64,000 nucleotides of DNA from NCBI GenBank assembly GCA_949291125.1, contig CASEUJ010000038.1:1-64000 (forward strand), read 5' to 3'. The position numbers were made by a program, and so were the translations under genes. The notes under the pieces are model-generated. The model was not told the DNA's origin. It worked only from the letters and a program-made list of their open reading frames with translations, and searched no databases. The stretch is from an uncultured Ruminococcus sp. (lineage in GTDB: Bacteria > Bacillota > Clostridia > Oscillospirales > Ruminococcaceae). Shown here piece after piece: positions 8,255 through 15,513 of this stretch; the stretch's first letter is position 1, and every line of letters starts with the position of its first letter.

Positions 8255-9285
8255 TGAAAAAGATTTCTCGTTCTGAATTGGACGCGCTGTTCGCTGCCAT
8301 TGCCGAAGGAAAAAAGCTCTATCTGCCGGTGGTGGACGGAGGCGATGAAAAGCGTGGCGCAAAGTATGCGGCATGGGAGCCGGGTACGCAGTATTGCGGC
8401 ACTGTCAACACCGTGCGTAGTGCCAAAGACTTCTTCTTCCCGCAGGTGGAACGTCTGGTGAACTTCAAGATGGAGGGCAAGACCATCGAGATCGACGACA
8501 TCCGCGAAGAATGCGAAGATTTCGTGCTGTTCGGCGTGCGTGCATGCGATGCGGCAAGCTTTCAGATTCTCGACACCGTTTACCTCGTTGAACCGGTAGA
8601 CAGCTATTATCAGAATCGCCGCGAACATGGCGTTGTCATGACCATGGCGTGTGGCAGACCATCGGAAACCTGTTTCTGCTCCGTATTTGGAATTGATGCT
8701 GCAGAGCCGGCAGGGGACGTTAGCTGTTGGATGACCGAGGACGAAGTTCTTATGCAGGCAAACACCGAAAAGGGTGAAGCACTCTTGGCGTCTCTGCCGA
8801 TGCTGGAAGATGCTGCGGATGATGCCGCAGACGACGCAAAGGCTTCGATCCGCAAGGTGCTCAATAAGCTGCCGCTTAAGGATCTTTCGACCGACTCGTT
8901 CGGCGGCGACAAGCTTATGGAGCTGTTTCAGTCGGATAAGTGGCCGGGTCTGGCAGAGGCTTGTCTGGGCTGCGGCACATGTACCTTTGTATGCCCGACC
9001 TGTCAGTGCTATGATATCCGTGATTTCGACACCGGACATGGCATCCAGCGTTTCCGCTGCTGGGATAGCTGTATGTATTCCGACTTTACCAAGACAGCAG
9101 GCGGCCAGCCGCGTCCGACCCAGGTAGAGCGGTTCCGCCAGCGTTTTATGCATAAGCTGGTATATTATCCGGCGAATAACGACGGCAATTTCGGATGCGT
9201 GGGCTGCGGTCGATGCCTGAAGAGCTGTCCGATCTCAATGAACATTGTAAAAGTAATGAAGACATTGGAGGGGGATCACGAATGA
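8254..9285 (+). CDS. flxB: FlxB-like (sulfite reductase A-like) 4Fe-4S dicluster protein
   Basis: The 343-residue protein resembles the iron-sulfur subunit found beside AsrB/FlxA-type flavoproteins. The N-terminal region includes the family segment VLFGVRACDAASFQILD, and the C-terminus carries two clusters, CLGCGTCTFVCP and CVGCGRCLKSCP. An acidic Ala-rich insert (about residues 180-195) is unremarkable. The ATG at 8254 is 8 nt from AAAGGAGG and its first base is the last base of the flxC stop. It should form the NADH-oxidising module with the next gene. Confidence 0.78.
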   Translation: MKKISRSELDALFAAIAEGKKLYLPVVDGGDEKRGAKYAAWEPGTQYCGTVNTVRSAKDFFFPQVERLVNFKMEGKTIEIDDIREECEDFVLFGVRACDAASFQILDTVYLVEPVDSYYQNRREHGVVMTMACGRPSETCFCSVFGIDAAEPAGDVSCWMTEDEVLMQANTEKGEALLASLPMLEDAADDAADDAKASIRKVLNKLPLKDLSTDSFGGDKLMELFQSDKWPGLAEACLGCGTCTFVCPTCQCYDIRDFDTGHGIQRFRCWDSCMYSDFTKTAGGQPRPTQVERFRQRFMHKLVYYPANNDGNFGCVGCGRCLKSCPISMNIVKVMKTLEGDHE

Positions 9286-10109
9286 GACAGGAAATGTTAA
9301 TTCCGAAGATCGGCGTTGTCACAGACATTCGGATCGATACTCCGGACGTCAAGACCTTCCGCGTAGTCGGACTTGACGGAAAGAAAGTCTTTGAACATAT
9401 GCCCGGTCAGTGTGCGATGCTCTCGATCCCGGGCGTCGGAGAAGGTATGTTCTCCATTACCTCGTCGCCAACCAATACCGAATTCATGGAATTCAGCATC
9501 AAAAAGTGCGGCTGTCTGACAAGCTGGCTGCACATGATGGAAGTAGGACAGCAGGTGACGATTCGCGGACCGTATGGCAAGAATTTCCCGGTAGAAACTG
9601 ATCTGAAGGGAAAGGATCTGCTCTTTATTGCCGGCGGTATCGGTCTGGCGCCACTTCGTTCGGTAATCAACTATTGCCGCGATAAGAAGGAAAACTATGG
9701 TTCGCTACATATCATCTATGGTTCTCGTTCGAAGGACGACTTGGTGGACTATAAAGAAATCCTCGATGAGTGGATGGCAGACGACAATGTCCGCGTGGAT
9801 CTGACGATCGACCGGCCGCAGGAGGGCTGGGACGGACACGTTGGCTTTATCCCGAGCTTTGTGGAAGAGTTACAGCCCGATCTGAACCGCACTGTCCTGA
9901 TGTGCGGACCTCCGATCATGATCAAGTTCACCCTCGATGGCCTGAAAAAGCTGGGATTCCAGGAAAATCAGGTCTATACGACAATGGAACTGCGTATGAA
10001 GTGCGGGATCGGCAAGTGTGGACGCTGTAACATCGGCGATAAATATGTCTGCAAAGACGGTCCGGTATTCCGCTTTGATGAACTGTCCGAACTGCCGGAT
10101 GAATATTAA
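9282..10109 (+). CDS. flxA: FlxA-like FAD/NAD(P)H oxidoreductase with [2Fe-2S] centre
   Basis: This 275-residue protein belongs to the ferredoxin-NADP reductase / AsrB / PyrK superfamily and is the probable NADH entry point. The FAD-binding motif is MFSITSSP, and the nucleotide-binding part shows GGIGLAPLRSVI and MCGPPIM. The C-terminal Cys group CGIGKCGRC...YVCKDGPVF binds a [2Fe-2S] cluster. The start at 9282 follows GGAGGGGG and overlaps the flxB stop as ATGA, indicating coupled translation. NAD+ versus NADP+ preference cannot be read by eye. Confidence 0.87.
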   Translation: MRQEMLIPKIGVVTDIRIDTPDVKTFRVVGLDGKKVFEHMPGQCAMLSIPGVGEGMFSITSSPTNTEFMEFSIKKCGCLTSWLHMMEVGQQVTIRGPYGKNFPVETDLKGKDLLFIAGGIGLAPLRSVINYCRDKKENYGSLHIIYGSRSKDDLVDYKEILDEWMADDNVRVDLTIDRPQEGWDGHVGFIPSFVEELQPDLNRTVLMCGPPIMIKFTLDGLKKLGFQENQVYTTMELRMKCGIGKCGRCNIGDKYVCKDGPVFRFDELSELPDEY

Positions 10110-10127
10110 TGGTAAAGGAGAATTCAC

Positions 10128-10802
10128 ATGGAACAGATGGTTAATGTGTTCGTGATGGGCAAGAAGTACGAGGTACCTGCCAGCCTGACCATCATGAAGG
10201 CTTTGGAATATGCTGGATATAAGCTGGTTCGCGGCTGCGGCTGCCGCAATGGATTTTGCGGTGCTTGTGCAACGATCTATCGCGTGAAGGGCGACAGAGA
10301 GCTGCATACCTGTCTGGCTTGCTCGACCCAGGTCGTAGACGGCATGTATATCACACAGCTGCCGTTCTTCCCGCTGATCAAGGAGATCTATGACATCAAC
10401 GAAGTGCGCCCGGATGAAACGGTGATGATGAAGACCTATCCGGAGATCTATGCATGTATCGGCTGTAATGCCTGCACCAATGCCTGCACGCAGGAGCTGA
10501 ATGTGATGCAGTATATTGCATACGCTCAGCGTGGGGAATATGAAAAGTGTGCAGAAGAGTCGTTTGACTGCGTTATGTGCGGCGTATGTTCGTCCCGCTG
10601 TCCGGCTGGCATCTCGCATCCACAGGTTGCGATGCTTGCACGCCGTCTCAACGGTAAGTATATCGCACCAAAGTGTCAGCACCTTGCGGACCGCGTAGAA
10701 GAGATTGCAAGCGGAAAATGCGAAGAGGCGATTCGTGCAACAATGGCACTCGATGATGCGGCGATCCGTGAAATGTATAACACACGTGAAATCGAAAAGT
10801 AA
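10128..10802 (+). CDS. Fumarate reductase iron-sulfur subunit (TfrB/FrdB-like)
   Basis: The 224-residue protein has an N-terminal plant-type [2Fe-2S] domain (CGCRNGFCGAC with a distal CLAC, about residues 36-65). Two C-terminal cluster motifs follow, CIGCNACTNAC and CVMCGVCSSRC. This is the layout of FrdB/SdhB, but it lacks the extra CCG domains fused to TfrB of methanogen thiol:fumarate reductase; stand-alone HdrB supplies those domains in the same operon. It should wire electrons to the flavoprotein made by the next gene. No frdC or frdD membrane anchor is encoded in the window, so the enzyme is predicted to be cytoplasmic. AAAGGAG precedes the ATG, and the intergenic gap to the next gene is 15 nt. 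Confidence 0.87.
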   Translation: MEQMVNVFVMGKKYEVPASLTIMKALEYAGYKLVRGCGCRNGFCGACATIYRVKGDRELHTCLACSTQVVDGMYITQLPFFPLIKEIYDINEVRPDETVMMKTYPEIYACIGCNACTNACTQELNVMQYIAYAQRGEYEKCAEESFDCVMCGVCSSRCPAGISHPQVAMLARRLNGKYIAPKCQHLADRVEEIASGKCEEAIRATMALDDAAIREMYNTREIEK

Positions 10803-10817
10803 GGGAGGATCTGCAGA

Positions 10818-12416
10818 ATGTATACAGAAGAAATGCTGGAGTCCATTAAGCTGGTAGAAGCAGCGCGTGAAGAAAACGCTGCAATGGAACCGAGAAGAAT
10901 GACTGCGGAAGAAAAGGACACCTTGCTCAAGACCTATCATCCGGACTATCGTACTGATCAGTTCGATACCATTACCGTAGGTCCGAACAAGGGAGAACTT
11001 GCACCGAAAGAACTCGTTCGTCTGTTACAGGCGCACAGCCGTCTGAAGGACAACCTGCCGGATCTCTCTTGCCCGGACTATGAAACTGATGTTCTGATCA
11101 TCGGTGGCGGCGGTGCTGGCGCATCGGCTGCGATCGAGGCAGATGAAGCTGGTCAGAGAGTCATGATCGTGACAAAGCTGCGTATTGGCGATGCAAATAC
11201 CATGATGGCAGAAGGCGGCATTCAGGCTGCAGATAAACCCAATGATTCGCCGGCACAACACTTCCTCGATGCTTACGGCGGCGGTCACTTTGCAGCAGAC
11301 AAGGAACTCGTATACAAGCTCGTTACCGAGGCGCCGGACTGCATTCAGTGGCTCAATGAGCTTGGCGTAGAGTTCGATAAGGACGAAGAGGGCAATATGA
11401 TTACCACCCATGGCGGCGGGACTTCTCGCAAGAGAATGCATGCGGCGAAGGACTATTCCGGTGCGGAGATCATGCGTACCCTACGCGATGAAGTGCTTAA
11501 CCGCGAGATCCCGGTGGTAGATTTTACCTCGGCAATCGAGTTGATCATGGATGACAAGGGACACTGTGCAGGTGCTGTGCTCCAGAACATGGAAACTGGC
11601 GAGATCCTGATCGCAAAGGCAAAGGTTGTCATCATTGCGACCGGCGGCGCCGGCAGAATGCATTATCAGGGCTTCCCAACCTCGAACCACTATGGTGCGA
11701 CCGCAGATGGTCTGGTACTCGCATATCGTGTGGGTGCACCGCTGCTGTATCAGGACACCCTGCAATACCACCCGACCGGCGCAGCATTCCCGGAACAGAT
11801 CTTCGGTGCGCTGGTTACCGAAAAGGTACGTTCGCTGGGTGCAAAGCTGGTAAACGTCAATGGCGAAGTCTTTATGCATCCGTTGGAAACTCGTGACGTA
11901 GCTGCGGCTTCGATCATTCGTGAGTGCAAGCGCGGCAATCAAGTTAAGACACCGGAGGGTCAGGGCGTATGGCTCGATACACCGATGATCGAACTGAAAA
12001 ATGGTGAAGGTACGATCGAAAAGCGCATCCCGGCAATGCTGCGTATGTTCGGCAAGTATGGCATCGATATCCGGAAACAGCCGATCATCGTTTACCCGAC
12101 ACTTCATTATCAGAATGGCGGCGTAAAGGTCGGCACAGACAGCCAGACCTGTGTGGAAAATCTGTTTGTTGCTGGTGAGGCTGCCGGCGGTGTACACGGC
12201 AGAAATCGCTTGATGGGCAACTCGCTGCTTGATGTTATCGTATTCGGACGCAATGCCGGTAAGTATGCTGCGGCAAAGGCAAAGGATGTTGTCGTTGGTG
12301 AGCTCAATCTCGACCACGTTGGCAAGTTTGAGGCAATGCTTGACGATGCCGGTGTTCAGACCGATGCGGTTTCGCCGATGCTGCTCCCGGACTATGCACG
12401 CAAGGTGAACGGCTAA
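10818..12416 (+). CDS. Fumarate reductase flavoprotein subunit, soluble type
   Basis: This 532-residue protein should reduce fumarate to succinate on FAD. The Rossmann motif GGGGAG is at residues 96-101, after a roughly 90-residue N-terminal extension not seen in FrdA. Catalytic features are kept: HPTG (His318), Arg359 in TRDV, His430 and HGRNRLMGN near 460-468. The position of the flavinylated His in classical FrdA/SdhA is Asn127 (ANTMMAEGG), so FAD is probably not covalently bound, as in thiol:fumarate reductase. Only about 65 residues follow the HGRNRL motif, so most of the usual C-terminal helical domain is missing. It closes the operon. A 3-ketosteroid dehydrogenase or aspartate oxidase role is less likely given the paired iron-sulfur subunit. 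Confidence 0.88.
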   Translation: MYTEEMLESIKLVEAAREENAAMEPRRMTAEEKDTLLKTYHPDYRTDQFDTITVGPNKGELAPKELVRLLQAHSRLKDNLPDLSCPDYETDVLIIGGGGAGASAAIEADEAGQRVMIVTKLRIGDANTMMAEGGIQAADKPNDSPAQHFLDAYGGGHFAADKELVYKLVTEAPDCIQWLNELGVEFDKDEEGNMITTHGGGTSRKRMHAAKDYSGAEIMRTLRDEVLNREIPVVDFTSAIELIMDDKGHCAGAVLQNMETGEILIAKAKVVIIATGGAGRMHYQGFPTSNHYGATADGLVLAYRVGAPLLYQDTLQYHPTGAAFPEQIFGALVTEKVRSLGAKLVNVNGEVFMHPLETRDVAAASIIRECKRGNQVKTPEGQGVWLDTPMIELKNGEGTIEKRIPAMLRMFGKYGIDIRKQPIIVYPTLHYQNGGVKVGTDSQTCVENLFVAGEAAGGVHGRNRLMGNSLLDVIVFGRNAGKYAAAKAKDVVVGELNLDHVGKFEAMLDDAGVQTDAVSPMLLPDYARKVNG

Positions 12417-12441
12417 GTTTCAAAAAAATTGCAAAACAGAC

Positions 12442-12470
12442 TTGACAAACCCGGAAAAACTGGGTATAAT
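12442..12470 (+). promoter_or_regulatory. Promoter of the P-type ATPase transcript
   Basis: TTGACA and TATAAT, both perfect consensus, are separated by 17 nt. The expected start near 12477 leaves a leader of about 210 nt that holds the riboswitch candidate. Confidence 0.85.
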
Positions 12471-12477
12471 AAATGAA

Positions 12478-12645
12478 GTAAAAGAGAGTAGCTGGCAGGA
12501 GCATTCCTGTTTATGCGGCGTCAATACGGTTGTGTGATCATAACCCGCTTCATATCTAAACGGCGAGACTTTTACGGAACATGGTAGATAGGCTAACACT
12601 ATTTGGAGTTCCGTAGGAGACTCGCCGTTTTCCTGTCTGCTCAGA
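12478..12645 (+). promoter_or_regulatory. Probable yybP-ykoY (Mn2+-sensing) riboswitch
   Basis: Conserved-looking elements of this class appear in order: GAGAGTAGC at the 5' side, GTCAATACGG, and GGCGAGACTTTT. The last leads into a long helix: CGGCGAG pairs with CTCGCCG and ACGGAAC pairs with GTTCCGT. The 5' GGCAGGA can pair with TCCTGTC downstream, or CAGGA can pair with the nearer TCCTG, giving alternative folds. The class commonly precedes P-type cation ATPases and Mn exporters, which is the context here. Assignment is from memory of the consensus, not a covariance search. Confidence 0.65.
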
Positions 12646-12688
12646 ACCTGCTGCATGACGCAGCATCAAAACGAAAGGAATGTTGTGT

Positions 12689-15298
12689 ATGGACGAATTT
12701 TATCGTCAAAGTCCGGAAGAAGTCTTTGAGGCGCTGGGAACGGGTGCGGATGGACTTTCCGCAGAGGCAGCCGCCAGAAATGCGGAAAAGTATGGCAAAA
12801 ACGAGATTGCAGAGGGGAAGAAAAAACCCGGCTGGGTCATCTTTCTCGAACAATTCAAGGATTTTCTCGTCATCATCCTGATCATTGCTGCGCTGATCTC
12901 GGCGTTCACTGGCGATATCGAGAGCTTTTTGGTCATCATCGCCGTTATCACCATGAATGCAATTCTTGGCACCGTCCAGACGCTCAAGGCAGAAAAGTCG
13001 CTTTCGAACCTCAAAAAGCTTTCATCTCCGACCGCAAAGGTCATTCGTGGTGGTGAAAAGCTTGTACTGCCGGCATCGGAGATCACCGTCGGCGATGTGG
13101 TTTTGTTGGAAGCAGGAGATCAGATTCCGGCGGATGGGCGGCTGATCGAATGCGCTTCGTTGCAAACGAATGAAAGTGCGCTGACCGGGGAGAGTACGAA
13201 TGTCGAAAAGAGCATGGATCCGATCACCAGTGAAGTACCGCTTGCAGACCGGAAAAATATGGTCTACTCCGGTGGCTTTGTCACCTATGGCAGAGGTACA
13301 ATCGTTGTAACCGCGATCGGCATGCAGACCGAAGTCGGCAAGATCGCGTCCCTGATCCAGAATGCACAGGCGAGAAAGACACCGCTCCAGCGGACGCTCG
13401 ATCAGTTTGGCAAACGTCTTTCGATCGCCATTCTCGTCATCTGTGCGCTGGTCTTTGTGCTGAGTCTGATCCGTGAGGATGTGATCGATTTCAGCGCAGT
13501 TATGGATTCGCTGATGTTTGCGATCGCGCTGGCAGTCGCTGCGATCCCGGAGGCACTCAGCTCGATCGTCACCATCGTGCTCTCCTTCGGTACACAGAAA
13601 ATGTCCCGCGAAAACGCCATTATGCGCAAGCTTCAGGCGGTAGAAGGATTGGGTTCGGTGTCGGTCATCTGTTCGGATAAGACCGGTACGCTGACGCAGA
13701 ATAAAATGACCGTTCGCAAGATCGTCGCACAGCGCCACATTATTGCAGCGGAAGACGTCAATCCGGACAATGCGGCAGAACGAGAATTGATCTTAGCATC
13801 CGTTCTCTGCAGCGATGCCACATGTAAAGACGGCACGGAAATCGGCGATCCCACAGAAACAGCGTTTATTCGCTTTGCACAGGATCGCGGCCTGTCCGAT
13901 GAAACCATGCGTCAGCAGCACGCACGCATCAGCGAGATTCCCTTTGATTCCGACCGCAAGCTGATGTCCACGCTCAATGACTTCGGCACAACCCGCAAAA
14001 TGTATACAAAAGGTGCGGCAGATGTGCTGGTGGATCGCATGACATGTCCCGAAGATGTAAAAAAAGAGATCGCCGAACAGGTGCACCAGCTCTCGCAACA
14101 GGGTCTACGCGTTCTCTGTTTTGCGACAAAGGAATTTTCCGGTGATACACTTTCGATCGAAGACGAAAATGATCTTGAATACCTTGGTTTGATCGCTGAA
14201 ATGGATCCGCCTCGTCCGGAATCCAAACAGGCGGTTGCTGAATGCAAGTCCGCCGGCATCAAGCCGGTGATGATCACCGGTGATCACATTGTGACAGCTT
14301 CTGCCATTGCGAAAGAGATCGGTATCCTCGAAAAGCCCGAAGAAGCGGTCGAGGGTGCAGTGCTCGACAATTACACTGACGAAGAGCTGGTGGACTTTGT
14401 GGCGGATAAATCGGTCTATGCCCGCGTAACGCCGGAGCACAAGATCCGCATTGTCCGCGCATGGCAGAGCCGCGATAAGATCGTTGCTATGACTGGTGAC
14501 GGCGTCAATGATGCACCGGCGCTCAAACAAGCCGATGTCGGCGTGGCGATGGGCATTACCGGTACGGAAGTATCCAAGGATGCCGCGGCTATGATCCTGA
14601 CCGATGATAACTTTGCGACCATCGTGAAGGCAGTCAAGAATGGACGAAATATTTATGAAAACATCAAAAAGGCGATCCTGTTTCTGCTGTCGGGCAATCT
14701 GGCAGGGATCATCTCAGTTCTGTTCAACTCCCTGACCGGACTTCCCGTTCCGTTTGCACCGATTCACTTACTTTTTATCAATCTTCTGACAGACTCACTC
14801 CCGGCGATCGCATTGGGGCTCGAGCCGCATTCTGATTCCGTCATGAAGCAGAAGCCGCGACCGGCAGGGGAGTCGATCCTCACCAAAAAGTTCTTAATGC
14901 AGGTCGGCTATTCTGGCATCGTCATCAGCATCGCTACGATCGGCGCATTCCTGATGGGATATTACTATCAGGGGGCACACAATGCAGGGGCAGGAATGAC
15001 TATGGCATTTGCAACGCTTTGTATGTCGCGTCTGTTCCACGGTTTTAGCTGTAAACGCGAAAAGCCGGTCATCTTCTCAAAGCGCCTTTGGAACAACAAG
15101 TTTGCGATCCTGGCATTCCTGCTCGGCATGCTGCTGATCAATGCGGTACTCTGGATTCCGGCGCTCCACGGTCTGTTTAAGATCGAAAACGATCTGCCCG
15201 GCGTTCTGATCGGCTGTATCTATGCATTCAGCTTCGGCTCGATGATCGTGATCCAGATCGTCAAGGCGATCGTTGCGGCGATCCGACGCGCCAAATAA
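12689..15298 (+). CDS. P-type cation-transporting ATPase (Ca2+/Mn2+ type)
   Basis: This 869-residue membrane pump belongs to the P2A (SERCA/PMR1-like) group. The order is an N-terminal actuator region, TGES loop (ALTGESTNVEK), phosphorylation motif SDKTGTLT with Asp330, and hinge TGDGVNDAPALKQADVG. The M4 ion site is IPEAL and the M6 site is NLLTDSLPAIALG. About ten membrane segments are visible. It should export Ca2+ and possibly Mn2+ from the cytoplasm, and the probable Mn riboswitch in its leader favours Mn2+ as a physiological signal. The ATG at 12689 is preferred over 12680 because AAAGGA would otherwise abut the start codon. It is monocistronic, ending at a strong terminator. Confidence 0.93.
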   Translation: MDEFYRQSPEEVFEALGTGADGLSAEAAARNAEKYGKNEIAEGKKKPGWVIFLEQFKDFLVIILIIAALISAFTGDIESFLVIIAVITMNAILGTVQTLKAEKSLSNLKKLSSPTAKVIRGGEKLVLPASEITVGDVVLLEAGDQIPADGRLIECASLQTNESALTGESTNVEKSMDPITSEVPLADRKNMVYSGGFVTYGRGTIVVTAIGMQTEVGKIASLIQNAQARKTPLQRTLDQFGKRLSIAILVICALVFVLSLIREDVIDFSAVMDSLMFAIALAVAAIPEALSSIVTIVLSFGTQKMSRENAIMRKLQAVEGLGSVSVICSDKTGTLTQNKMTVRKIVAQRHIIAAEDVNPDNAAERELILASVLCSDATCKDGTEIGDPTETAFIRFAQDRGLSDETMRQQHARISEIPFDSDRKLMSTLNDFGTTRKMYTKGAADVLVDRMTCPEDVKKEIAEQVHQLSQQGLRVLCFATKEFSGDTLSIEDENDLEYLGLIAEMDPPRPESKQAVAECKSAGIKPVMITGDHIVTASAIAKEIGILEKPEEAVEGAVLDNYTDEELVDFVADKSVYARVTPEHKIRIVRAWQSRDKIVAMTGDGVNDAPALKQADVGVAMGITGTEVSKDAAAMILTDDNFATIVKAVKNGRNIYENIKKAILFLLSGNLAGIISVLFNSLTGLPVPFAPIHLLFINLLTDSLPAIALGLEPHSDSVMKQKPRPAGESILTKKFLMQVGYSGIVISIATIGAFLMGYYYQGAHNAGAGMTMAFATLCMSRLFHGFSCKREKPVIFSKRLWNNKFAILAFLLGMLLINAVLWIPALHGLFKIENDLPGVLIGCIYAFSFGSMIVIQIVKAIVAAIRRAK

Positions 15299-15339
15299 CG
15301 CATTTTCGACACAAAGCTCAAAATAGAACATGCATTTCC

Positions 15340-15378
15340 GAACAGTTGTATGCCGCCGCGCTACAGCTGTTCTTTTTT
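15340..15378 (+). terminator. Intrinsic terminator after the P-type ATPase
   Basis: GAACAGTTGT pairs with ACAGCTGTTC (one G-T pair), followed by six T. Confidence 0.85.
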
Positions 15379-15424
15379 GTGCGCCGAATCCGGTTGATTT
15401 TTGTAGGCAGGTCTATAAAAGGTG

Positions 15425-15453
15425 TGGACAAAACGACTTTTTTGTGATATAAT
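15425..15453 (+). promoter_or_regulatory. Promoter of the recJ-relA operon
   Basis: TGGACA and TATAAT are separated by 17 nt, 60 nt upstream of recJ. Confidence 0.75.
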
Positions 15454-15513
15454 ACATATCATACAAAGAAGAGATCAAAATGGGGTTGTATCCCACAGAC
15501 ACAGGAGTAAGCT

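Noticed and set aside
6855-10109. Hydrogenase (MvhADG) interpretation of the genes after hdrA
   Set aside because: No large or small hydrogenase subunit motifs are present; the final gene is an FAD/NAD(P)H reductase instead.
10128-12416. Membrane-bound succinate:quinone oxidoreductase
   Set aside because: There is no cytochrome b or FrdC/D-like membrane gene next to it, and the flavoprotein lacks the covalent-FAD histidine of that class.
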